From DOZZ01 sp963792655 (lineage in GTDB: Bacteria > Acidobacteriota > Terriglobia > Bryobacterales > Bryobacteraceae), in contig CAWBWU010000003.1 in assembly GCA_963792655.1 (NCBI GenBank), forward strand, positions 1,116,001 to 1,180,000: DNA of 64,000 nt. The letters are read 5' to 3'. Shown here one piece after another: positions 1-9,026 of this stretch; the first letter of the stretch is position 1; each line of letters begins with the position of its first letter. The notes under the pieces are model-generated. The model saw only the letters and a list, made by a program, of their open reading frames with translations. It searched no databases and was not told the DNA's origin. Made by a program: the position numbers and the translations under genes.

Positions 1-543
1 ACGACTGCGATGAACCTGGCCGGTGTACTGGCGCTGAAAGACGACGCGCCCGTGGTTTTGATCGACGCAGATTTCCGGCGTTCGATGATTGCGAATCAGC
101 TCGGCATTCCGTCTTCGCCAGGTTTGGCCGAGTTCCTCGCCGGCACCGCTGAACTGCGGGACGTTGTCGTTCAGTCCGAAGAGTTTCCGCAACTGCACAT
201 CATCACCGCCGGTGAGCCGCTGCGAAATCCGGGCGAACTGCTCGATTCCGCGCGGTGGCAGGCAGCCTGCGCAAGATTGCGCTCGACGTTCCGGTATATG
301 GTGATCGATTCGCCGCCGATCGCCGCAGTGGCAGACTACGATTTGCTCGCCGCCAGCAGCGACGGCGTTGTCGTGGTTGCACGCCCGGACCACACCAACA
401 AAGAGCTGTGCTTCAAGGCACTTGATGCTATCCCGAAAGACAAGCTGCTCGGTGTGGTCCTGAACTGCGTTCCCGACTGGTTCCTCGGCGACAGGCAGGA
501 TTACGACGGCTACTATCCGAGCGCCACTGAGCGCAAAGCTTAA
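1..543 (+). CDS. Polysaccharide-type tyrosine autokinase, CpsD/CapB family (5' truncated)
   Basis: C-terminal part of a bacterial tyrosine (BY) kinase that regulates exopolysaccharide polymerisation together with a membrane partner. The reading frame is open at the left edge; its first codons (TTAMNLAG) match the residues that follow the Walker A GKT of this family, so the N-terminal part lies outside the window. Seen here are a Walker A' stretch (VVLIDADFRR, about residue 20) and a Walker B stretch (YMVIDSPP, about residue 100). The C-terminus contains several tyrosines (DYDGYYPS), as in the autophosphorylated tyrosine cluster of the family. In XrtA/PEP-CTERM loci a kinase of this kind is usual, which fits the locus further right. 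Family assignment is firm; membership of the XrtA subfamily is inference. Confidence 0.85.
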   Translation, partial: TTAMNLAGVLALKDDAPVVLIDADFRRSMIANQLGIPSSPGLAEFLAGTAELRDVVVQSEEFPQLHIITAGEPLRNPGELLDSARWQAACARLRSTFRYMVIDSPPIAAVADYDLLAASSDGVVVVARPDHTNKELCFKALDAIPKDKLLGVVLNCVPDWFLGDRQDYDGYYPSATERKA

Positions 544-552
544 CTGAAGTAG

Positions 553-579
553 GGCAACGGTGACGCCGTCACCGTTGCC
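553..579. terminator. Hairpin between convergent genes
   Basis: A 13-bp inverted repeat (GGCAACGGTGACG / CGTCACCGTTGCC) around a single central base sits between the convergent kinase and M16 peptidase genes, 10 bp after the kinase stop. It is followed by CCCCTTTA rather than a clean U-run, so it could terminate from either side but is not a classic terminator. Confidence 0.55.
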
Positions 580-587
580 AATCCCCT

Positions 588-1967
588 TTATTGCGCAGTC
601 TGATACGTCGTCAACTGCGATTCGATCTTCGCCTTATCGCCCACCACCACCATCGTCATCTTCGAGGGCGAGATGTACTTTTCGGTCATCGCCTGCACAT
701 CGGACGGCTTGACCGCCATGATGCGCTGCACGTAGCTCCGTAGATACTGATCACCAAAGCCATAGCGATCGACGAAGTCGAGCTGGTTGATCACGCCGCG
801 CCGCGAAGAATTGCGCAGCACGAACACCCCGGCAAGGTACGACTGGATTCCCTTCAGTTCTTCCGCACTGGGCGGCTCCGCGCGAAGCCGGTCGACTTCT
901 TTGAAAATCTCAACCATAGATGGGCCGGTCACCGCAGTAGTCACATCGGCTTCTTCCGCCCAGTAAGCGCCGTGCATACGCGGAACCACCTGGCTGCGCG
1001 GTGAGTACGTGTAGCCCTTCTGCTCGCGAATATTAGATGTGATCCTCGAACCAAAGCTGCCACCCAGCAGCGAATCCATCACCTGCAGCGCGATGTAGTC
1101 CTGGCTGGTCGGGTCCACCACGGGCAAACCTAAGATCACCGTCGACTGAGCGGCGCCGGGCCTGTCGATTACTTCTAACCTCCGCTGATAAGACGGCTTC
1201 GGCGCCGTGAAAACGGGTTTAGTTCCCGCCGGCCAACTTTCAAACGCATGGGCGATTGCCGGCCCGAGCGTTGCATCGAACTTGCCCGCGCTATACACGC
1301 GCGTTCGCGCAGCTCCGAAATTCTTCGCGTAGTATTCGCGAACCGTCGCGATATCGAACGACTTAATCTGCTGCTCTGTGGGGAGCGGCGCGCCGTAAGG
1401 GTGAGCGCCAAACAAAACAGCACGGAACCGCTCGTCCGCGAGCGTGCCCGGAGTTGAGCGCGCGATTGCGGTTTCACGAATCAGATCGCTCTGCAGCCGG
1501 GGCAATTCAGATTCGGGCAAGCGCGGATGCTGCACGATGTCGGCCAGCAAAGCTGCGGCGCGCGGCGCAAACTCAGAGAGCACGTCGATCGAGAAGATCG
1601 ATTCGTCAGTACCGGGCTCCGCCGAAATCTGACCACCCATGTCGGCAGCTTCGCGCGCGATCTGTTCTGCACTGCGGGTGGTGGTGCCCTCTTTCATCAG
1701 GCTCGTGAGCAGGGTTGTGAGCCCGGGCTGATTCGCCGCTTCAGTAATGCGCCCGACCGCAATCACCACGGTGACCGTTACCTTCGGCGTCGATCCGTAA
1801 GGAACCAGCGTGATCTGCAGGCCGTTGGCGAGCCGCGTATCCTGACGCGCCGCGAGCGCGAACGGACGCGCAGGTCCCCCTTCGGGCGGAAGCTCCTTCG
1901 TCGCGGCGGAAGCGCATGAGGCAACCAGGAGAGTGGCAACAATGAATCGTGCGTGAGGTAAGTGCAT
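588..1967 (-). CDS. M16 family peptidase-like subunit, apparently non-catalytic
   Basis: 459-residue secreted protein of the pitrilysin/insulinase (M16) fold, about the usual length for a single M16 half. The N-terminus is a signal sequence ending LLVASCASA, which could be cleaved by signal peptidase I or, through VASC, by lipoprotein signal peptidase. At the place where active M16 enzymes have HxxEH this protein reads LTTLLTSLMKEG, so the zinc ligands are missing. It starts 14 bp after the stop of the catalytic partner, with an AGGAG ribosome-binding site before ATG. In known M16B pairs (mitochondrial processing peptidase, PqqL-like pairs) one subunit is catalytic and the other helps bind substrate; this pair fits that plan. 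Role inferred; substrate unknown. Confidence 0.85.
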   Translation of the reverse strand: MHLPHARFIVATLLVASCASAATKELPPEGGPARPFALAARQDTRLANGLQITLVPYGSTPKVTVTVVIAVGRITEAANQPGLTTLLTSLMKEGTTTRSAEQIAREAADMGGQISAEPGTDESIFSIDVLSEFAPRAAALLADIVQHPRLPESELPRLQSDLIRETAIARSTPGTLADERFRAVLFGAHPYGAPLPTEQQIKSFDIATVREYYAKNFGAARTRVYSAGKFDATLGPAIAHAFESWPAGTKPVFTAPKPSYQRRLEVIDRPGAAQSTVILGLPVVDPTSQDYIALQVMDSLLGGSFGSRITSNIREQKGYTYSPRSQVVPRMHGAYWAEEADVTTAVTGPSMVEIFKEVDRLRAEPPSAEELKGIQSYLAGVFVLRNSSRRGVINQLDFVDRYGFGDQYLRSYVQRIMAVKPSDVQAMTEKYISPSKMTMVVVGDKAKIESQLTTYQTAQ

Positions 1968-1980
1968 GGCTGCTCCTGAT

Positions 1981-3342
1981 TTACTTGGTAGCGGCGGGCG
2001 CGGCGGCCGGGACGATCGTCAGAATCGTGCGGTTCGTCGGCCGCAGATATTCCCGCGCAGTCTTCTGAATGAGCGCGGGAGTGACCTTGGCGAAATCCGC
2101 TTCGAGCGTGTTGATCCGCGCAGGGTCATCGTCGAACAGCGCGAAGCTCGCAAGCAGGTCGGCACGGCCGAAGCCAAACGTGTCGTCCACGTTATCGTAA
2201 AGCGCTGAGCGCATTTTCACGCGGGCTCGCGCCAACATTTCAGGCGAGAGCGGTTCAGACGCGAGGCGGTCGATCACCCTGCTTGCGTCCGCCAGAATTT
2301 GATCCGCAGGATTCTTCGCATCGTGGAATAACGAAATGGTGAACAGCATCGGCCCGCTGTAATCGAACATGTTTCCGAGCAAATTGATGCCACCCTGCAC
2401 TTCGCTCGCATAGCCCTTCTTCTTGACCAGCTCCTGCGCGAGCAAGCTGTCGTCGCCTTCGACGAGGAGTTGATCCAGTAAGCCCATCGCGAAAAATTCG
2501 GGCGTGTTGCGTTCGGGCATGTGATACGCGATCCCCAGCGCCGGACGCTGCGCCAGCTTGTCGACTCGCGATGAGCGGCGCTCTTCCTTTTGCACGGGCT
2601 CCGTTAAATCCGGCACGGGCGGAAGGTTCGACGTCGGGATAGCCGCAAAGTATTTCTCGACGAACGAGCGCGCCGTCGCTTCATCGAAGTCGCCCACAAT
2701 CGCGAGCGCCGCATTGTTCGGTGCGTAGTACGTCTTGAAGAAGCTCTGCACTTCCGGCAGTGTCGCGGCCTCGATATCTTTCAGATCGCCATAGAAGTTG
2801 TGAGCGTTATAGAAATTGGTGTTCGCAAGCTGCGGCATGTCGAGCCAGGGGAAGCCGCCATAGGGCTGGTTGATGACGTTCACCTTCACTTCGTTCCCTA
2901 CAACGCCTTGCTGGTTGGTCAAATTGTCTTGCGTAATCGCGAGCCCGCGCATGCGATCCCCCTCGGCCCACAAAGCAGTCTCAAGCTTGTTGGCCGGCAC
3001 GACTTCGAAGTAATTGGTGAAGTCGAAGCGCGTCGAGCCATTCAGGATTCCGCCGTTCTTCTGAACGAGCTGAATGAACTCCATCTTGCCGAGGTTCTGC
3101 GACCCCTGAAACATCATGTGCTCGAACAGGTGTGCAAAACCTGTGCGATCTTTGGGCTCCACGCGGAATCCGATCCTGTAATATACGGCCACCGCGACCG
3201 TAGGAGATGTGTGGTCCGGTGACAGGGCGACCCGCAATCCGTTCGGGAGCTTGTAATAAGTCACCGGCACGTGCAGCCCGCTTTCTGCAGCAGGTGCGGA
3301 GGCGGCGCACAATAGCGCGCAGGATAAGACAATCCGAAGCAT
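1981..3342 (-). CDS. M16 family zinc metallopeptidase, catalytic subunit
   Basis: Secreted zinc peptidase. The chosen start (ATG at 3342, preceded by AGGAGA) gives a signal peptide MLRIVLSCALLCAASAPAAE; an upstream in-frame ATG at 3378 would add 12 basic residues and looks less likely. The inverted zinc motif HLFEH is at residues 71-75, and a glutamate-rich helix about 70-80 residues later (KLETALWAEGDRM) supplies the third ligand region. The C-terminal half has the R/Y-type substrate-binding region of M16 proteins. Total about 453 residues, normal for one M16B subunit. It is followed at once by the non-catalytic partner, so the two are probably one operon and one heterodimer that degrades peptides in the periplasm. 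Confidence 0.9.
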   Translation of the reverse strand: MLRIVLSCALLCAASAPAAESGLHVPVTYYKLPNGLRVALSPDHTSPTVAVAVYYRIGFRVEPKDRTGFAHLFEHMMFQGSQNLGKMEFIQLVQKNGGILNGSTRFDFTNYFEVVPANKLETALWAEGDRMRGLAITQDNLTNQQGVVGNEVKVNVINQPYGGFPWLDMPQLANTNFYNAHNFYGDLKDIEAATLPEVQSFFKTYYAPNNAALAIVGDFDEATARSFVEKYFAAIPTSNLPPVPDLTEPVQKEERRSSRVDKLAQRPALGIAYHMPERNTPEFFAMGLLDQLLVEGDDSLLAQELVKKKGYASEVQGGINLLGNMFDYSGPMLFTISLFHDAKNPADQILADASRVIDRLASEPLSPEMLARARVKMRSALYDNVDDTFGFGRADLLASFALFDDDPARINTLEADFAKVTPALIQKTAREYLRPTNRTILTIVPAAAPAATK

Positions 3343-3458
3343 AATTCTCCTGATTCTATGAATACGACGGAACGTCAAAATAGTTTGCGGAAAGATTGCG
3401 GTGATCGGTACATTCTCCCGGCAATTGGGCGTAACATCAAGCCAAAAGGAAATTGTGA

Positions 3459-4074
3459 ATGGCTAAGAATGAAGACGTTCCGAACGGCATGAATTTTAGC
3501 CGTCGCAACTTTCTGAAATCCACCAGCGTTGTCGGGCTGGTTGAAACCGTCAGCGCGACTACCGCCGCCGCGGCGCAGACCGGACCTGCCGCGCTCGGGC
3601 CCGGTGAAGTTCCGGTGCGGCTGAACGTGAATGGACGCCAGCTTGACCTGATGATCGAGCCTCGCGTGACGCTGCTCGATGCGCTTCGCATGCGTGCAAA
3701 TCTCACGGGCAACAAGCGCGGTTGCGATCGGGGAACCTGCGGCGCATGCACAATGATCGTGGACGGCCGTGCCGTCTACTCCTGCTCGACACTTGCGATC
3801 GAGGTGCAAGGCAAACAGGTTCGCAGTGTCGATGGCCTTGCGCAACGGCGACCAACTGCACCCGGTGCAGAAAGCCTTCTGCGAGAAGGACGCACTGATG
3901 TGCGGGTTCTGCACTCCGGGCTTCATCATGGCCAGCGTGGCGCTGCTCGAAAAGCATCCTGACCCGTCGCCCGAGCAGATCAAAAAGGGCCTCGACGGCA
4001 ACATTTGCAGATGTGGAACGTTCTCGCGCATCTTCGAAGCGGTCTCGAGTGTGAAAGGAACACAGCGTGGCTAA
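3459..4074 (+). CDS. Molybdenum hydroxylase 2Fe-2S subunit with Tat signal (frameshifted)
   Basis: Small electron-transfer subunit of a xanthine-oxidase family hydroxylase. The N-terminus carries a twin-arginine signal (NFSRRNFLKSTSVVGLV), so the complex is predicted to be exported folded, as in E. coli PaoABC. The plant-type 2Fe-2S motif is complete (CDRGTCGAC, then a Cys about 12 residues later), followed after a frame change near 3840 by the second cluster motif CGFCTPG ... CRCG. Sequence on both sides of the break is well conserved, so one indel explains it. It overlaps the start of the molybdenum subunit by 8 bp, showing translational coupling. The ORF-level break is probably a sequence error, though a real mutation cannot be excluded. 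Confidence 0.85.
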
Positions 4075-6225
4075 TCTCACTGACGCTGATTTCAAGTGGC
4101 CTGATCAGACGAGCGTCCTGGGTACTCACGTCAAGCGCCTGGATGGCCCCGAGAAAGTATCCGGCCGCGCCAAGTACACCTTCGACATTGCGCGCCCGCG
4201 TATGCTTTACGGACGCATCGTGCGTTCGCCTTACCCGCACGCCCGCGTTGTCTCGGTTGATTTATCGCAAGCCAACAGCATGCCCGGCGTGAAGACCACG
4301 CTCGTCTGGCGCGATCCGGCGAACGCCCAGAAGAATCTAGTGATGTTCCAGGGCGACGAAGTAGCAGCCGTCGCGGCAGACACCGAAGAGCACGCGATCG
4401 ACGCAGCGCGAGCGATCAAGGTTGAGTACGAAGTTTTGCCGCACGTCACGATCGTTGAGCGTGCGCTCTCCGGCGCCGCGCCAGCCGTGTTCAACGGCGG
4501 CAATGTCCGCGCCTCGCAGCCGCAGCAATCGGGCGATGTCGCGGCAGGCTTCCAAACGGCCGCGCATGTGGTGGAGGAAACTTACTCCACCCAGGTCATC
4601 ACGCATACCTGCATGGAGACGCACGGCACCGTTTGCGAATGGGATGGCGACAAGCTGACGGCCTGGATTTCGACCCAGGGCGTGAACGGCGCGCGCGAAA
4701 ACTTTGCGAGTGCTTTGGGCATTCCGCAGGCGAATGTGCGCGTGATCTGCCAGTACATGGGCGGCGGGTTCGGCAGCAAAGCGTTGAGCGTCGGCGCGGA
4801 AGGGCTGATTTGCGCCAAGCTCGCCCAAGCCGCAAAAGCGCCTGTGAAGCTGATGCTCGACCGCAAGGAAGAGCATCTGGCAACCGGCAACCGGCCGTCC
4901 GCCACTGCGCACATCAAAGCCGGCGTCTCGGCGGATGGCATCATCACGGCCTTCGATGCGCGAGTCATGGGGCACGGGCGGCGCTGGCGCGACTGCGGGT
5001 TTCCCGCTGCCGTACATTTATCAGATTGCCGAACCGCCGCCGCGAGCATAAAGACGTCTTCACCAACACCGGCTCAGCAGCGGCCAATGCGCGCGCCCGG
5101 CCATCCGCAAGGCTCGTTTAACACCGAGATCATCATGGATGAGCTGGCGGACCAGGTGAACATGGATCCGGTCGAGTTCCGGATCAAGAACCTGCCTCCC
5201 GAAGCGCCGAATGCGATGTGGCGCGCTTATTTGCGGGAAGGCGCCGCGGAGTTCGGCTGGAACAAGCGGCATGCCACCGGCGATCAAGACGCCCGGCCCG
5301 ATCAAAACCGGCATGGGCGTTTCAATCAACACCTGGGGCGGAGGCGGACGCGGACCGGCGCCGGCCCATTGTGAGATCGCATCGGACGGCGGCGTGGTCA
5401 TGCGCCTCGGCACGCAGGATCTGGGCACCGGCACGCGTACGCTGGTTGCCGTCATCACGGCCGACACCTTGGGACTGCAGCCTTCGCGCGTGCGGCCCGA
5501 GATCGGCGACACCCCGTACGGAGTGAGCGCGTTGTCGGGTGGCAGCACCACCGCCGCTAGCATCAGCCCGGGCATTCGCGTCGCAGCGGTCAAGGCGCTC
5601 GATGCATTGAAGGAGAAGGTTGCGCCCGCGCTCGGCGTGGATGCCGCAACACTGGTCGCCACTGGCGGCCGCATTCAGGTGAAGGACGATCCTTCAAAGG
5701 GCATGCCGTGGGCCGACGCCTGCAAGCACATTGGACCTCAGCCGATAGCGGCTGACGGCGACTGGAAGCAAGGCATGTCGTCCTCGACGACGAGCGGCGT
5801 GCAGTTCGCCGAAGCGACGGTCGACATCGAGACCGGCATCGTGAAGGTCACCCGCGTTCTGGTGCTGCAGGACTGCGGGCTGGTGGTGAGCCGGCTTACG
5901 GCCGAAAGCCAGTGTTACGGCGGGGTCATCGGATCACTGAATTTCGCGCTGTTATGAGGACCGCATCCTCGACCGCAATACGGGGCAGATGGTCAATCCC
6001 AACATGGAGTGGTATCTGCTGGCGGGCATGTCCGATATTCCGCACATCGACGTGCGCCTGAAAGATCAGCCGGAGCGTGGAGTTATCGGGCTGGGTGAGC
6101 CGCCAACGGTGTCGACAGCGGCCGCCATTGCACTCGCCGTCCGCAATGCGACCGGAGTTACCATGCGCAGCCTGCCGCTCACGCCGGCGAAAGTTCTGAA
6201 GGCGATCCGGGAGCAGAGGGCTTGA
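4067..6225 (+). CDS. Molybdenum hydroxylase large (molybdopterin-binding) subunit, several frame breaks
   Basis: Catalytic subunit of an aldehyde or purine-type hydroxylase of the xanthine dehydrogenase/PaoC family. Starts MANLTDADFKWPDQTSVLG; the N-terminal hammerhead domain (LDGPEKVSGRAKYTFDI) is followed by the molybdopterin-binding region (MGGGFGSKA, MRAPGHPQG) and, near the end, GLGEPPTVSTAAA, which holds the catalytic Glu of the family (GxGEP). The frame changes near 4970, 5070, 5275 and 5955, giving pieces that join to about 718 residues, the normal length for PaoC/YagR-like proteins. The 4970-5070 pair compensates, leaving a short out-of-frame stretch. Substrate cannot be told from sequence; aldehydes are likely by analogy with PaoABC. 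Confidence 0.85.
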
Positions 6226-6270
6226 TGAGCGTCGAAATTCCGGTTCTGCGTTGTTGCATCAGGAGGTCTT

Positions 6271-7255
6271 GTGAAAGCTTTTGCTTATGTGAACCCCGCT
6301 AACGAGAAGGAAGCCGTGGCGGCCCTCTCGCCGCAACTCGAACACGCCAGTGCCGATCGGCGGTGGTCAGGACCTTCTGGCGCGCATGAAAGACTACGTC
6401 ACGCAGCCGGAGCGGCTCGTGAACGTCAAGTCTGCGCTCGAATCGACGGTGAAGCCTGCTAATGGCGGGTTGAGGATCGGCGCGGCGATGAAGATGGTCG
6501 ATGTAGCCGAACATGCGGAGATCGCGCGGATGTACCCCGCGGTGAGCGCCGCTGCCATCGAAGTCGGCACGCCGCAAATCCGCAATCAGGGTACCGTGGG
6601 CGGCAATCTGAATCAGCGGCCGCGCTGCTGGTATTTCCGCAACGAGGAGTTCGTCTGTTTCAAGAAAGGCGGGAACACGTGCTTCTCGCCCGCCGGAGAG
6701 AATCAGTTCCACGCAATGCTGGGCGGCGGACCAAGCTTCATCGTGCATCCGTCGAGCCTGGCGGTTCCCATGGTGGCGTACGGCGCCACGTTCCGTCTCG
6801 TCGGACCCAAAGGCGAGCGCATGGTGCCTGCAGCCGAGTACTTCACGCTGCCGCAGCAGAACCTGCGAACGGAGAACGTGCTCGCGCCGGATGAATTGCT
6901 GACGCACGTCATTCTTCCCGCGCCTTCGAATTACAAGAGCGGACACTACGAAGTGCGGTACAAGACTTCGCACGATTGGCCGATCGCGTTCGCCACGGTG
7001 CTGCTCTCCTTCGACAAGACAACGGTTCAGTCGGCCCGAGTCGTTATGGGTGCGGTGGCGCCGGTTCCGTGGCGGTCACGCGAAGCCGAACAAGCGCTTA
7101 CGGGCAAGACCATTACGGAAGCCACAGCGGCCGCGGCTGCCGAAGCCGCGCTGCGCGGTGCTCACCCGCTCAGCCAGAACGCTTACAAGATCGATGTGGC
7201 AAAAGTGGCGGTGAAGCGCGCCATCTTGCGTGCTGCCGGCATCCAGACTGCGTGA
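6271..7255 (+). CDS. Molybdenum hydroxylase FAD subunit with extra Fe-S cysteines (one frame break)
   Basis: FAD-binding subunit (CO dehydrogenase medium-chain family). A strong AGGAGG stands before a GTG start at 6271; the frame changes near 6350 just before the FAD loop PIGGGQDLL. The second FAD motif is GTVGGNLNQRPRC. Between it and NQFHA lie three cysteines (RPRCWYF, EFVCFKK, GNTCFSP), matching the insertion that binds an extra 4Fe-4S cluster in PaoB/YagS and HcrB. With the Tat signal on the 2Fe-2S subunit this points to a periplasmic PaoABC-like enzyme. Gene order is 2Fe-2S, Mo, FAD, unlike E. coli paoABC (2Fe-2S, FAD, Mo). Confidence 0.85.
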
Positions 7256-7272
7256 CCTCCAAAGGAGCTAAG

Positions 7273-7501
7273 ATGCTTTCACTGACTTCCCCCAAGATTC
7301 AGCATGGGCGTGCACTGCGACAAGCTCCGCACGAAGGGCATGTACCTGAATGCTGTCGTCGACCCCGATGAAGCTACGTTCTACGATCCCTACGATTGCT
7401 CCGCATTCTGGTGCGTGAAGACGCAGACAGGGTTCGGCCCCGATGGTGAAGTCGTGCGCCCGGACCTCTGCTGCGGCGAGCGCAACTGCTGCAGCATGTA
7501 G
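7273..7501 (+). CDS. Small Cys-rich protein after the Mo hydroxylase (probable frame break)
   Basis: Not recognised. AAAGGAG just before ATG 7273 marks the likely start (MLSLTSPKIQ); the conserved-looking part is in another frame from about 7300 (SMGVHCDKLRTKGMYLN), so one indel is assumed. The last 40 residues hold six cysteines: DCSAFWC, then DLCCGERNCCSM at the extreme C-terminus. It has no signal peptide or membrane segment. It follows the FAD subunit by 17 bp, so it is probably part of the same operon. A metal- or cofactor-handling role would fit the cysteines and the neighbours but is only a guess. Confidence 0.55.
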
Positions 7502-7517
7502 GAGTGTCGGCGCAGTC

Positions 7518-7614
7518 GTCAGAGGCGCGACCGGAAGGAGCGCACAGCCGAAAGCTCACGCATTCCGCAAATCCGAACCCTGGCCAATGCGCTCCTTCTA
7601 GTCGCGCCTCTGAC
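7518..7614. repeat. REP-like palindrome A
   Basis: Two 27-nt arms (7518-7544 and 7588-7614) are inverted copies with 25 of 27 positions matching, around a 43-nt spacer. The arm reads GTCAGAGGCGCGACC then GGAAGGAGCGCA. The core GAGGCGCGACCG-AAGGAG is shared with the palindromes at 12.7, 13.3, 22.3 and 25.1 kb. It lies between two plus-strand genes. Spacer is longer than in the other copies. Confidence 0.8.
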
Positions 7615-7772
7615 AGGCGGCCCTACGTGCCGCGCGCGTGAGCGAGCGGTGATTCACTACGAACGCTAGGAACCCCGAGCGATTTTTAGCAACGCAGTTT
7701 TAGGAAACGTCCGCCCCTCCACCCACCTGTTAAAATCAAGTTACTGGCTTTTTGTTTTAGCCTGCCCGGCCC

Positions 7773-9023
7773 ATGGACACCCCCGAAAAGTTGAAAATTC
7801 TGGCGGATGCTGCCAAGTACGATGCATCCTGCGCCAGCAGCGGGTCTTATCGAAAGCGTGCGCCCGGCGGGCTTGGCAATACAGAGGGCATGGGGATTTG
7901 CCATAGCTATACGCCTGACGGCCGGTGCGTATCGCTGCTGAAAATCCTGCTCACGAACTACTGCATTTTCGATTGCAGCTACTGCATCAATCGCATCTCG
8001 AGCGATGTGCCGCGCGCGCGATTCACGCCTGCTGAAGTCGCAACGCTTACCGTAGAGTTTTATAAGCGCAACTACATCGAAGGGCTGTTCCTCAGTTCAG
8101 GCATCATTCAGAACCCTGACTACACGATGGAGCAGTTAATCGAAGTGGCCCGCTCGCTTCGAGAAGACCATCTGTTTCACGGCTACGTGCATCTGAAAGT
8201 GGTGCCCGGTGCCTCCCCCGCGATGCTCGCCGAAGCAGGCCGCTATGCCGACCGGCTGAGCGCCAATATCGAACTCGCGCGCCCCGTTGATCTCATTCAA
8301 CTCGCGCCGGCCAAAACGCACGAGACGATCCAGGAGTCGATGGATGAGATTCGCACGCAGTTGCTCGACGCCAAAGACTTGACCAACCGCCGCGGCGAAC
8401 AACCGCACTTCGCGCCGGCGGGTCAGACGACGCAGATGATCGTCGGCGCGACCAACGCGAGCGATCGCGAAATGCTCGACAAGTCGTCCCGGCTTTATAA
8501 CCAGTACGACTTGCGGCGGGTTTACTACTCGGCCTTTAGTCCGATCCCGCATTCGGATCCCGGCTTGCCCTTGCAGCAGCCGCCGCTGGTGCGCGAGAAC
8601 CGCTTGTATCAAGCCGATTGGCTGATGCGCTTCTATGGTTTTCAGGCGGAAGAGTTGACGTCACGCGCGGACCCGAACCTCTCGCTGAAGCACGATCCCA
8701 AGCTCGGCTGGGCGCTGCGCAACCCCGCGTTCTTTCCAGTCGACATCAACGTCGCCTCGCGCGAAGCGTTGTGGCGTGTACCGGGGTTGGGCGTTCGCAA
8801 CGTGAAACGCATTTTGCAAATCCGCAAGTATCATCGCCTGCGCTTCGACGATCTGCGCAACTTGCGTGTGCCGCTCGAACGCGTGCGGCCTTTCGTGATG
8901 ACTGCGGACGGCAACACCGCGACGCGCGCGCTCGACCGCGAAGATTTCGAGAGCCGCTTCGTGCAGCCCGAGCAGCTCTCGCTTTTCGAAGCACGACAGA
9001 CGGCCCGCACCGGCGAGATTTGA
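7773..9023 (+). CDS. Radical SAM protein of the UDG-linked DNA-repair type
   Basis: 416-residue radical S-adenosylmethionine protein. The Fe-S motif CxxxCxxC is at residues 64-71 (CIFDCSYC), preceded by GRCVSLLKILLTN. A helix-hairpin-helix DNA-binding segment follows near residue 330 (VPGLGVRNVKRILQIRKY). This arrangement matches the family of putative DNA modification/repair radical SAM proteins that are genetically linked to a uracil-DNA-glycosylase-family partner, and exactly such a partner starts 3 bp after its stop. It is therefore expected to act on DNA with the next gene product. The reaction of this family has not been established as far as I know. Confidence 0.88.
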   Translation: MDTPEKLKILADAAKYDASCASSGSYRKRAPGGLGNTEGMGICHSYTPDGRCVSLLKILLTNYCIFDCSYCINRISSDVPRARFTPAEVATLTVEFYKRNYIEGLFLSSGIIQNPDYTMEQLIEVARSLREDHLFHGYVHLKVVPGASPAMLAEAGRYADRLSANIELARPVDLIQLAPAKTHETIQESMDEIRTQLLDAKDLTNRRGEQPHFAPAGQTTQMIVGATNASDREMLDKSSRLYNQYDLRRVYYSAFSPIPHSDPGLPLQQPPLVRENRLYQADWLMRFYGFQAEELTSRADPNLSLKHDPKLGWALRNPAFFPVDINVASREALWRVPGLGVRNVKRILQIRKYHRLRFDDLRNLRVPLERVRPFVMTADGNTATRALDREDFESRFVQPEQLSLFEARQTARTGEI

Positions 9024-9026
9024 GCC

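Noticed and set aside
4337..5017. Minus-strand ORF opposite the molybdenum subunit
   Set aside because: Antisense shadow; the plus strand carries conserved hydroxylase motifs.
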